Assembly: GCA_964579295.1 (NCBI GenBank)
Contig: CAZOGK010000002.1
Location: 186,001 to 250,000, forward strand
Direction: 5' to 3'
DNA from: JAAYYY01 sp964579295
GTDB taxonomy: Bacteria; Chloroflexota; Anaerolineae; Promineifilales; Promineifilaceae
DNA length: 64,000 bases
The translations under genes were made by a program, and so were the position numbers. How positions within the stretch are numbered: position 1 is the first letter of the stretch; every line of letters begins with the position of its first letter. Positions 9,414 to 17,167 of this stretch are shown here, piece after piece. The notes under the pieces are model-generated. The model searched no databases and was not told where the DNA came from. It saw only the letters and a list, made by a program, of their open reading frames with translations.

Positions 9414-9508
9414 CAAGCCGGGAGCGACTGAGGCCTGAATATCCCTTCTCACTGAGCCATGAAAACCTGTCCCCCGATAGTGAGCAAGGTTAAAAGGAGA
9501 AACGAACC

Positions 9509-10675
9509 ATGAAGATCGGCATTCTCACCGGCGGTGGTGACGTGCCGGGGTTGAACCCGACGATTAAGGCGGTCGTCAATCGTGCTGCCGAAGAGAGCCA
9601 CGAGGTTGTTGGCTTCCGGCGCGGCTGGGGCGGCCTGCTCAACTTCAACCGGAATGATCCAGATAGCTTTGACGCCAACGTCATGCCTCTGAGCAACCGC
9701 ATTGTGCGCACGATTGACCGCACCGGCGGCACCTTTCTGCACACCAGCCGCACCAACCCGGGCCGCGTCCGGCCCGCCGAAGTCCCGGACTTCCTCAAAG
9801 ATCCGGAGCATCCCGAGGCGGAAGAGGCGGACACGCGCCTGCGCGACTTTACGCCGCACGTGTTGAGCAACCTGGAGTATCTGGGCATTGACACGCTGAT
9901 CCCCATCGGCGGCGACGACACCCTGAGCTACGGCGAGCGGCTGCACAGTGAGGGCTTCCCGGTGGTCGCTATTCCCAAGACCATGGATAACGACGTCTAT
10001 GGCACCGACTATTGCGTCGGCTTCAGCACAGCTGTCACGCGCAGCGTGAACTTTATCCACCAGCTACGCACGAGCACCGGCAGCCACGAGCGCATTGCCG
10101 TGGTCGAGCTGTTTGGCCGTAACAGCGGCGAGACGAGCCTGATCAGCAGCTATCTAGCCGGCGTCGACCGCGCCATCATCTCCGAGGTACCGTTTGACCC
10201 GGAACGGCTGGGCGAGCTCGTCATGAAGGACAAACGCAGCAACCCCAGCAACTACGCGATGGTGACAATCAGCGAAGGCGCCCATATGCTCGGCGGCAAA
10301 GTGGTCGAGTATGGCGAAACGGACGCTTACGGTCACCGCAAGCTGGGCGGTATTGGCGAGATCACGGGTGAGGCGCTGAAGAAAATCACCGGCGAGAATA
10401 TGATTATCCAGCGGCTCGGCTACCTGATGCGCTCTGGCGCGCCCGACGCGCTGGACCTGATGGTCGCCGTCAACTTTGCTAACATGGCGATGGACCTCAT
10501 CCTCAGCGGCGCCAGCGGGCGCATGGTTGCCTTGCGCGACGGCAACTATACGCACATCCCCATGAGCACGGTGACAAGTGGAGTCAAGCGCGTCGACGTG
10601 GATGAGCTGTACGACGTCAACGAATATCGGCCGAAGGTGCGCCACGTGCTGGGTAAGCCGATGTTCCTCTATTAG
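9509..10675 (+). CDS. 6-phosphofructokinase, predicted PPi-dependent
   Basis: This 388-residue cytosolic enzyme phosphorylates fructose 6-phosphate to fructose 1,6-bisphosphate in glycolysis. GILTGGGDVPGLN at the N-terminus and the family motifs GGDDT (residues 134-138) and PKTMDNDVYGTD (from residue 156) identify it. In this family the residues at E. coli positions 104 and 124 decide the phosphoryl donor: Gly/Gly binds ATP, whereas Asp with Lys blocks ATP and favours pyrophosphate. The protein has Asp (second D of GGDDT) and Lys (PKTMD). I therefore predict a reversible PPi-dependent enzyme. It has its own promoter and an AAGGAG ribosome site. The family call is very secure; the PPi call rests on those two residues. 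Confidence 0.93.
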   Translation: MKIGILTGGGDVPGLNPTIKAVVNRAAEESHEVVGFRRGWGGLLNFNRNDPDSFDANVMPLSNRIVRTIDRTGGTFLHTSRTNPGRVRPAEVPDFLKDPEHPEAEEADTRLRDFTPHVLSNLEYLGIDTLIPIGGDDTLSYGERLHSEGFPVVAIPKTMDNDVYGTDYCVGFSTAVTRSVNFIHQLRTSTGSHERIAVVELFGRNSGETSLISSYLAGVDRAIISEVPFDPERLGELVMKDKRSNPSNYAMVTISEGAHMLGGKVVEYGETDAYGHRKLGGIGEITGEALKKITGENMIIQRLGYLMRSGAPDALDLMVAVNFANMAMDLILSGASGRMVALRDGNYTHIPMSTVTSGVKRVDVDELYDVNEYRPKVRHVLGKPMFLY

Positions 10676-10702
10676 GCGGGCGCTCGCAGGCGCCGTGCCG
10701 GC

Positions 10703-12490
10703 TCAGGTGCGCCCGAACTGGCGGGCGAGCTGCGTGGCCGAGAGGTGAATGAGGGTCGGCCGGCCGTGGGGGCAGGTCTGGGGATTCTGGCAGGCCTCTA
10801 GCTGGCCGATCATCGCTTCCATCTCGGCGGGAGAGAGGGTCTGCCCCGCTTTCACCGCAGCCGTCTTACAGACGCGCAGAATCAGGCGCGCCTCGCGCTT
10901 GTCGGCCAGGGGCGCCTTCTCGCTTTCCAGATCCTCGACGACGGCGGCAAGCGCCGCAGCCGGATCCATCCTTCCCAGCAGCGCCGGGATGGCGCGTACC
11001 ACAAACGTATTCGGGCCAAACGGCTCGACGTGAAAGCCCAGCTCGCCGAGCAGGCCGAGGGAGTCCTGCAATAGGGTCGCCTGGGCCGGCGGGAGCTGGA
11101 CCGTGGCGCTGGCGACCAGTCCCTGGCTGGCGATGCCTTCGCCGGCCCAGGCGGCCATAAACTGCTCGTAGAGAATGCGCTCGTGCGCGGCGTGCTGGTC
11201 GATGAGATAGATCCCTTCCGGTCCTTCGGCGATAATATACGAGGCGCCCACCTGGCCGACGACGCGCATGATCGGCAGCCTGTCGCCGCCCATTAAGGCC
11301 GGGCCCGCTGGCGCCGGCACGTCGTTCTCGCCGCCGGGGAGTTGTGTGCGCCGCCACTCCAGGTCGAGCGACGTCTGCGCTTCCTCGTCATGACGCTCGA
11401 AACGCGGCCGGCTGTCGAAGTCCCAGCTTCCCGGCAGGCGCCAATCCCCGCCGATGCGATCGTCGGGCAGGGCGACCGGGCGTACTGGGCTGCCGGCAAG
11501 CAGCGTCTGGCGCACGGCGCGCTGGACGGCGCTAAAGACGGCGTCGGGCTGGCGAAAGCGTACTTCAGTCTTGGCCGGATGGACGTTGACGTCGACCTGG
11601 CTGTAGGGCAGCTCGATAAAGATGACGGCAACCGGATAGCGGCCAACCGGCAGCAGCGTATGGTAGGCCTGGATGATGGCGTAGGTCAGCCGGTTGTCAC
11701 GAATCCAGCGCCCATTGACGAAGAGCGTGATCTGGCTGCGGTTGGCGCGGTGCAATCCCGGGGGGCCGGCATAGCCGCTTACCGCGATCTCCTCATCATT
11801 GCGGCGCGACGCTACCGCTTCCACTGGCAGCAGCTCGCGCGCCGTCTCCGCGCCGTAGACAGCTACCAGCACGTCTAGCAGGGCGCCGCTCCCCTGGCTC
11901 TGGAAGGTGACGCGCCCGTCATGGCTGAGGCGAAAGCGTACGCCGGGATAGGCCAGCGCATAGCGGGTTACGTGCTCGTCGATCAGGCGCTTCTCGGTTG
12001 TCACTGCCTTGAGGAACTTGCGCCGCGCAGGCACATTGTAAAAGAGATTCTCGACGGCAATCACCGTGCCCGCTGGCGCGCCCACCGTGTCCTCGCTGAT
12101 CAGCCGGCCTCCCTCGAGCGCGGCGCGTGTTCCGGCGGCCGCGGGCAGCGCGCGCGTGACCACGGTGAGCTGGCTCACGGCAGCAATAGCCGCCAGCGCC
12201 TCGCCGCGAAAGCCGAGCGTGCTGATGGCGGCCAGCTCGGCGGCGCTGCGCAGCTTGGAGGTGGCGTGGCGCTGGAAGGCCAGCAGCACCTCGCCGGCGG
12301 GGATGCCGGCGCCGTCATCCGCTACCTGGACCAGCTCACTGCCGCCGCCGCGAATGTCGACGGTCACATTCGTTGCGCCGGCGTCGAGCGCGTTTTCCAC
12401 CAGCTCTTTGACGACGGAAGCGGGCCGCTCCACCACTTCGCCGGCGGCGATCTGGGAGGCCAGCTGCTCGGATAAAAGCTCAATTCCCAT
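10703..12490 (-). CDS. mutL: DNA mismatch repair protein MutL with endonuclease site
   Basis: This is the 595-residue mismatch repair mediator that couples MutS recognition to strand incision. The GHKL ATPase domain has the family motifs ENALDAGA (N-box, about residue 32), DDGAGI and TLGFRGEAL. A transducer domain is followed by the C-terminal dimerisation/nuclease domain. The C-terminal part holds DQHAAHERILYE, which fits the DQHA(X)2E(X)4E endonuclease motif, and CPHGRPT near the end. It should therefore nick DNA itself, as expected for organisms without MutH. No mutS is in the window. A TAGAAT box ends 7 bases before the ATG, suggesting a leaderless message. It is convergent with pfk. Confidence 0.96.
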   Translation of the reverse strand: MGIELLSEQLASQIAAGEVVERPASVVKELVENALDAGATNVTVDIRGGGSELVQVADDGAGIPAGEVLLAFQRHATSKLRSAAELAAISTLGFRGEALAAIAAVSQLTVVTRALPAAAGTRAALEGGRLISEDTVGAPAGTVIAVENLFYNVPARRKFLKAVTTEKRLIDEHVTRYALAYPGVRFRLSHDGRVTFQSQGSGALLDVLVAVYGAETARELLPVEAVASRRNDEEIAVSGYAGPPGLHRANRSQITLFVNGRWIRDNRLTYAIIQAYHTLLPVGRYPVAVIFIELPYSQVDVNVHPAKTEVRFRQPDAVFSAVQRAVRQTLLAGSPVRPVALPDDRIGGDWRLPGSWDFDSRPRFERHDEEAQTSLDLEWRRTQLPGGENDVPAPAGPALMGGDRLPIMRVVGQVGASYIIAEGPEGIYLIDQHAAHERILYEQFMAAWAGEGIASQGLVASATVQLPPAQATLLQDSLGLLGELGFHVEPFGPNTFVVRAIPALLGRMDPAAALAAVVEDLESEKAPLADKREARLILRVCKTAAVKAGQTLSPAEMEAMIGQLEACQNPQTCPHGRPTLIHLSATQLARQFGRT

Positions 12491-12546
12491 GGCGCCTATT
12501 CTAACACAGATGTTCCAGAGCGACCCTCAGCACGCGGGCCGGCCGG

Positions 12547-12575
12547 TTGCGATGGCCGGGCCAGATAACTATACT
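12547..12575 (+). promoter_or_regulatory. Probable promoter of the alpha/beta hydrolase gene
   Basis: TTGCGA (12547-12552), a 17-base spacer and TATACT (12570-12575) lie 35 bases before the ATG at 12611. It stands between the divergent mutL and hydrolase genes. Confidence 0.55.
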
Positions 12576-12610
12576 TTGGGCCGGAATCGCCAGCCTTATC
12601 CCGGAGTCCT

Positions 12611-13465
12611 ATGCCCTTTCAGCCTGATTATCCTGTCTCCCATGACCGGCAAGCCTACACCCTCAACGGCGGGCCGGTGGGCGCGCTGATGCTGCACGGC
12701 TTCCTCGGCAGCCCGACGAGCTCGCGGCCCCTGGCGCACCACCTGGCCCAGCACGGCATCAGCGTTCACTGCCCCCTTCTTCCCGGCCACGGCGAGCTGC
12801 CAGATAAGCTGTTCCGTGTCAGCCGGGAGCAGTGGCTGGCGGAGGCGGAAGAAGCGCTGGCGACGCTGCGCGAGCAGGCCGACGAGATATTTATCGTCGC
12901 GCACTCGATGGGCACGGTTCTCGGCGCCCACCTTGCCAGCCGGCATCCGGACATCGGCGGCATGGTCATGCTGGCGCCCCTGTGGAAGGTTCCCAACCGG
13001 GCGCTCCATCTCATGCGCCCGCTGCGCTATCTCATGCCCTGGTTCTATCCCTGGCGCCTCAAACCGCTGCGCCGGCTGACGCGCGAGCGCATCCTCGACC
13101 TTTACCCCGACCTGGACCTGAAAGACCCGCAGGTACAGGCCTGGCTGCCGCAGGCGACGCGCATCCCGACTGGCGCGATAGAGGAGATGCGTAAGATGTC
13201 CGCCTTTGGCCGGCGCCTCTGGCCGCAGCTACAGATCCCGGTGCTGATTCTGCAGGGCGAACGAGACATAGCCGTCCGCCCTGGGGCGGCCCGCGCGCTC
13301 TTCGAGCAGGTCGGCAGCCACGACAAGGCCTTTCACCTCTTTCCCCACGCCGGCCACGAGCTGATGCGCCCTTTCGAGCCCGTTCACGTCGAGGTCTGGT
13401 CGCTCATTCTCGACTTCATCGGCGAGCGGGCCAGCCGGCCGCTCCTGCGCGCGCAGCAGGCCTGA
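12611..13465 (+). CDS. Alpha/beta hydrolase (carboxylesterase / monoacylglycerol lipase type)
   Basis: This is a soluble 284-residue serine hydrolase. LMLHGFLGSP (about residue 30) gives the oxyanion-hole HG pair, VAHSMGTVLG (about residue 97) is the nucleophile elbow, LILQGERDIAVRP supplies the acid and HAGHELM the catalytic histidine. A proline- and arginine-rich lid segment lies between about residues 130 and 190. Length and motif spacing match the Est30/YvaK-like carboxylesterases acting on short or medium acyl esters. It stands alone between mutL and the Bmp transporter genes with its own promoter, so context gives no substrate. The start ATG is preceded by CGGAG. Confidence 0.85.
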   Translation: MPFQPDYPVSHDRQAYTLNGGPVGALMLHGFLGSPTSSRPLAHHLAQHGISVHCPLLPGHGELPDKLFRVSREQWLAEAEEALATLREQADEIFIVAHSMGTVLGAHLASRHPDIGGMVMLAPLWKVPNRALHLMRPLRYLMPWFYPWRLKPLRRLTRERILDLYPDLDLKDPQVQAWLPQATRIPTGAIEEMRKMSAFGRRLWPQLQIPVLILQGERDIAVRPGAARALFEQVGSHDKAFHLFPHAGHELMRPFEPVHVEVWSLILDFIGERASRPLLRAQQA

Positions 13466-13479
13466 GCCGCGGGCGGCCT

Positions 13480-13508
13480 TTGGCAGCCGGGATCGCTGCG
13501 TATATAAT
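13480..13508 (+). promoter_or_regulatory. Promoter of the Bmp lipoprotein gene
   Basis: TTGGCA (13480-13485) and TATAAT (13503-13508) are spaced by 17 bases, a near-consensus promoter. The implied leader is about 235 bases long. I compared it by eye with purine, guanidine and preQ1 riboswitch cores and found no match, so the reason for the long leader is unknown. Confidence 0.6.
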
Positions 13509-13748
13509 CCCTGATTGTTGGCCGGAGTTGCCACGCCTGGCCGCTCCGTGTAAAAGTTATCTCATTTGTTGGGGCTTTGAGGAAGGGAAGTTTGTCGCCC
13601 TATGACAGGACGCCGGCGGGACAGATCTCCGGCCGGCCGCCCGCGAGCCGCGCTCAGCGTTACGAGCCGACCTAATAGACGACGACTGTGCTTCGGCTGG
13701 CGCAGACAGCTGCCCGAGAAGTCCCGCACCAATGAGGAGGAGAACCTA

Positions 13749-14879
13749 ATGCGAACCCGTCATCTGTTAGTTTTACTGATGCTGTTGCTGGCGCTGGCTC
13801 TGGTTGCCTGCGGCGGCAACGCAGAGCCTACGGCCGCACCCGGTGGCGACGCCACCACAGAAGTGGAGGAGCCGGAAGTTATCGAGGAAGTTGAGGAACC
13901 CACGGCGGAAGTGGAAGAGCCGGAAGAGGTAGCCACTGGCGACTGCGCCAGCCCCGATGTCCTCTGTGTCGGTCTGGTCACGGACGTGGGCCGTATCGAC
14001 GACAAATCCTTTAACCAGTCGGCGTGGGAAGGCGTGCAGCGCGCCGCCGACGAGCTCGGCGCTACTGTCGAATTCATTGAGACCTCGAATGCGACCGACT
14101 ACGCCAATAACATTGGCCTCTTTGCCGAGAATGGCTACGACGTCATCGTCAGCGTTGGTTTTGCCCTTGGCGAGGCAACGGTGACTGCCGCACAGCAGTA
14201 CCCGGACATCATGTTCATCGGCGTCGACCAGTTTCAGGCCGAGGTTATCCCCAACGTCGCCGGTCTGATTTTCCCTGAGGATGTGGCTGGCTTCCTGGCG
14301 GGCGCCCTTGCCGGTCTGCTGACCGAGAGTGGTACCATCGCCGCCGTGCTCGGCACCGACCTGGTGCCGCCAGTTGTGGCCTTCAAGGAAGGCTATGAGA
14401 ATGGCGCGCGCCATGTCAACCCGGACATCAACATCATCTCCACCTACCATCCGGGCGGGCTCGACCAGGCCTTCACCGATCCGGAGTGGGGCGCTTCGAC
14501 GGCAGCCCAGGCCATTGATCAGGGCGCCGACGTCGTCTTTGGCGCTGGCGGCAATACGGGCAACGGCGCCCTTATCGAAGTTGCCAGCAATGCCGGCCTC
14601 TACTGCATCGGCGTCGACAGCGACCAGTGGGAGACGGTGCCCGAGGCCCATCCCTGCCTGGTCACCAGCGCGATGAAGCTCATCACCCCCGGCGTCTTCG
14701 AGCTGATTCAGGCAGCGGCCGACGGCAGCTTCCCCGGCGGTAACTACGTCGGCGAGGCGGGCCTGGCGCCCTTCCACGATTTCGAGGACGACATCTCCGA
14801 CGAGATCAAGAACCAGCTCGATGAGATCCGCCAGGGGCTGGACTCCGGCGAGATCGAGACCGGCTACGTGCCCGGCTAA
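13749..14879 (+). CDS. Bmp/PnrA family nucleoside-binding lipoprotein
   Basis: This is the substrate-binding component of a nucleoside-type ABC importer, 376 residues. The start chosen is the ATG at 13749, directly after GAGGAGG and followed by a classical lipoprotein signal peptide with lipobox LALVAC (Cys at residue 21). A low-complexity acidic linker rich in E, P, V and T (about residues 25-60) tethers the domain. The Bmp domain starts with VCVGLVTDVGRIDDKSFNQSAWEG; the DDKSFN segment is diagnostic of the Bmp/Med/PnrA family, which binds purine nucleosides. Two permeases and an ATPase follow after a terminator, completing the transporter. A longer reading from 13602 would bury the signal peptide and is rejected. 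Confidence 0.93.
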   Translation: MRTRHLLVLLMLLLALALVACGGNAEPTAAPGGDATTEVEEPEVIEEVEEPTAEVEEPEEVATGDCASPDVLCVGLVTDVGRIDDKSFNQSAWEGVQRAADELGATVEFIETSNATDYANNIGLFAENGYDVIVSVGFALGEATVTAAQQYPDIMFIGVDQFQAEVIPNVAGLIFPEDVAGFLAGALAGLLTESGTIAAVLGTDLVPPVVAFKEGYENGARHVNPDINIISTYHPGGLDQAFTDPEWGASTAAQAIDQGADVVFGAGGNTGNGALIEVASNAGLYCIGVDSDQWETVPEAHPCLVTSAMKLITPGVFELIQAAADGSFPGGNYVGEAGLAPFHDFEDDISDEIKNQLDEIRQGLDSGEIETGYVPG

Positions 14880-14912
14880 GGCCTGTTAGGGCAATCGTAT
14901 TCTGTCAGGTAT

Positions 14913-14950
14913 AATGTGCGACGTGCCGCTGAGTACGTCGCACATTTTTA
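14913..14950 (+). terminator. Rho-independent terminator after the Bmp gene
   Basis: A perfect 12-base-pair stem, AATGTGCGACGT with ACGTCGCACATT, closes a 10-base loop and runs into TTTTTA. It separates the binding-protein gene from the permease genes. This is a common way to give the binding protein a higher transcript level. Confidence 0.9.
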
Positions 14951-15025
14951 GTTCCGGTCAATCTGTGCCCCTGTTCCCCACTCGTTCCTGGGGCGCGCTG
15001 TGAGCACTGCTATTAGGACAAAGCC

Positions 15026-16138
15026 ATGACCCTGGCAAACCGCGCCTGGATCGCGCCGTTGCGGCGGGTCGCAACTGCGATTAGTCTCCCTCTACTGTCA
15101 GTTCTGGTTGCTCTCATCATCAGCGCAGTCGTCATCATGCTGGACGACCGGCCCCCTGTCGATGCCTATCGTGCTCTATTCCGCGGCGCCTTCGCCAGCG
15201 AAGCGGCCCGGCAGCGCACGTTGGAAAAGGCCACTCCGCTCGTCTTCAGCGGCCTTGCCGTGGCCTTTGCCTTTAAGGGCGGCCTGTTTAACATCGGCGC
15301 CCAGGGACAGCTTCTCTTCGGCGCGGTAAGCGCGGCCATCGTCGGCTTCAAGCTGACTGGGCTGCCGCCGCTGGTTCACGCGCCGCTGGCGCTGCTAGCC
15401 GGGATGGTCGCCGGGGCGCTGTACGGCGCAATTCCCGGCGCCCTGAAGCGCTTCCGCGGCGCGCATGAGGTGATCACCACGATCATGCTCAACTATATTG
15501 CCATCAACATCACCGACTGGCTGGCCAGCGAACCGTTCATGGACCGCACGCCGGGCAATATTGTCTCGCGCACACCACTGGTGGAGGAGTCAGCGCGCAT
15601 TCCGTCGCTGCAGGGCATCCCTCTCGGCTTTCTGATTGCCCTGCTGGCGGCGCTGCTGATATGGTGGCTGCTGGCGCGGACAACCATTGGCTTTGAGATC
15701 TCGACGGTAGGCCGCAGCCCGCACGCGGCCCACTATGCCGGCATCCGCGTCACGGCGATTGTCATCCTTACCATGGCCCTCAGCGGCGCGCTCGCCGGCA
15801 TTGGCGGCGCGGTAGAAACGCTGGGTATTATCGGCCGCTACCAACCCGGCTTTAACACTGGTCTTGGCTTTGATGGCATTACGGTGGCCCTGCTGGGAAA
15901 GACGCATCCGCTCGGCGTCGTCTTTGCCGCGCTGTTGGTGGGCGCCATGCGCGCCGGCGCGCCGCAGATGCAGTTCAGCGTCGGCGTCCCTCCGGACATT
16001 ATCGACATGGTATTGGCCATTATCCTCTTCTTCGTGGCTGCTGACCTGGTGCGGCGCTGGCTGCTCGGCCGCCGCGGGCGGCGCATCTTTGAAGAAGAGC
16101 AGATTCAGCTGAGCACCGGCTGGGGCCAGCAGGCGTAG
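15026..16138 (+). CDS. ABC transporter permease, nucleoside type (first)
   Basis: This is an inner-membrane permease of 370 residues from the BPD_transp_2 family, the partner of Bmp-type binding proteins (NupP/YufP-like). About nine hydrophobic segments are visible. The conserved motif ATPLVFSGLAVAFAFKGG (about residue 68) followed by LFNIGAQGQL is characteristic; the sister permease carries the equivalent VINIGIEGQM. FRGAHEVITTIMLNYIA is the cytoplasmic coupling segment. It is followed 9 bases later by the second permease, whose ribosome site overlaps this stop codon. Together they should form the heterodimeric channel. Confidence 0.92.
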   Translation: MTLANRAWIAPLRRVATAISLPLLSVLVALIISAVVIMLDDRPPVDAYRALFRGAFASEAARQRTLEKATPLVFSGLAVAFAFKGGLFNIGAQGQLLFGAVSAAIVGFKLTGLPPLVHAPLALLAGMVAGALYGAIPGALKRFRGAHEVITTIMLNYIAINITDWLASEPFMDRTPGNIVSRTPLVEESARIPSLQGIPLGFLIALLAALLIWWLLARTTIGFEISTVGRSPHAAHYAGIRVTAIVILTMALSGALAGIGGAVETLGIIGRYQPGFNTGLGFDGITVALLGKTHPLGVVFAALLVGAMRAGAPQMQFSVGVPPDIIDMVLAIILFFVAADLVRRWLLGRRGRRIFEEEQIQLSTGWGQQA

Positions 16139-16147
16139 GAGGCGCGC

Positions 16148-17164
16148 TTGGAAATCACATTAACTCAACGCGTACAGGATAGCTTCCTCTACCGGCGCCG
16201 GATGACTGTCATCCTGCTGCTGGTCGTTGCCGGCGTCGCGCTCTACGGCCATCTGACGCAGCCGAGTATTACACGCGCCGTGCTCTCCTCCACACTGCGC
16301 CAATCGACGCCGCTGGTGCTGGGCGCGCTCTGCGGCATGTGGGGCGAGCGCTCTGGCGTGATCAATATCGGCATCGAAGGCCAGATGTTGCTGGCGGCCT
16401 TTACGGGTTTTCTGGTCAATGTCTACACCGGCAATCTTTTCTATGCGGTCAGCGCCGGCATCCTCACCGGCGCGCTGCTGGGGGGGCTGCTCGCCTTCAT
16501 GTCGGTGACGCTGAAGATGGACCAGATTATCGGCGGCACGGTCCTGAACATTCTGGCGCTGGGCGCTACCGGCTATTTCTACCAGCAGGGGCTGACGACG
16601 CTAGGCAAGCTGCAGCCATTTTCGCTGGGGCCGCTTGCCGACATCCCGCTCCTCGGGCCGGTGCTCTTCCGCAACCCGCCCATCACCTACCTGACGCTGC
16701 TCCTCGTCGCCTTTTCCCACTACCTGCTCTTTTATACTCGCTGGGGGCTGCGCACCCGCGCCGTGGGCGAGCACCCGCGCGCCGCCGATACCCTCGGCGT
16801 CAACGTTTACCTGGTGCGCTACGCCAACGTCATCTTTGGCGGCGCGCTGGCCGGTCTGGCCGGCGCCTTCCTTTCCCTGGAAGCCGTCGGCACCTTTGAA
16901 CGGGCGATGACCAATGGGCGCGGCTTCCTGGCCCTGGCGGTGATGATTTTCGGCAAGTGGACGCCGCTCGGCTCCTGGGGCGCCGCGTTACTGGTGGGCC
17001 TGACTTACGCGCTGAACACGCAGTTCCAGTTCCTGGGACTGGCTGAGATTCCGCCGCAGTTCATGGGCACGCTGCCCTACCTGATCACCATCCTCGTTCT
17101 CGCCATTTTTGTCGGCCACGCCCGGCCGCCGGCGGCCGATGGCGTCCCCTACGAGAAGGAATAG
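16148..17164 (+). CDS. ABC transporter permease, nucleoside type (second)
   Basis: This is the second BPD_transp_2 permease, 338 residues (NupQ/YufQ-like). STLRQSTPLVLGALCGMWGE (about residue 51) and VINIGIEGQMLLAAFTGF are the family motifs, and about nine hydrophobic segments follow. I take the TTG at 16148 as start because AGGAGG ends 5 bases before it, overlapping the preceding stop. The first in-frame ATG (16202) would cut into the first membrane helix. The ATPase gene begins 4 bases after its stop. The protein forms a heterodimer with the preceding permease. Confidence 0.9.
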   Translation: MEITLTQRVQDSFLYRRRMTVILLLVVAGVALYGHLTQPSITRAVLSSTLRQSTPLVLGALCGMWGERSGVINIGIEGQMLLAAFTGFLVNVYTGNLFYAVSAGILTGALLGGLLAFMSVTLKMDQIIGGTVLNILALGATGYFYQQGLTTLGKLQPFSLGPLADIPLLGPVLFRNPPITYLTLLLVAFSHYLLFYTRWGLRTRAVGEHPRAADTLGVNVYLVRYANVIFGGALAGLAGAFLSLEAVGTFERAMTNGRGFLALAVMIFGKWTPLGSWGAALLVGLTYALNTQFQFLGLAEIPPQFMGTLPYLITILVLAIFVGHARPPAADGVPYEKE

Positions 17165-17167
17165 AGC

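Noticed and set aside
13602..13748. Upstream extension of the Bmp protein
   Set aside because: The lipoprotein signal peptide and GAGGAGG place the start at 13749.
13509..13748. Possible purine or preQ1 riboswitch before the nucleoside-binding lipoprotein
   Set aside because: None of the conserved core sequences of those classes is present, so it is listed only as an unexplained long leader.
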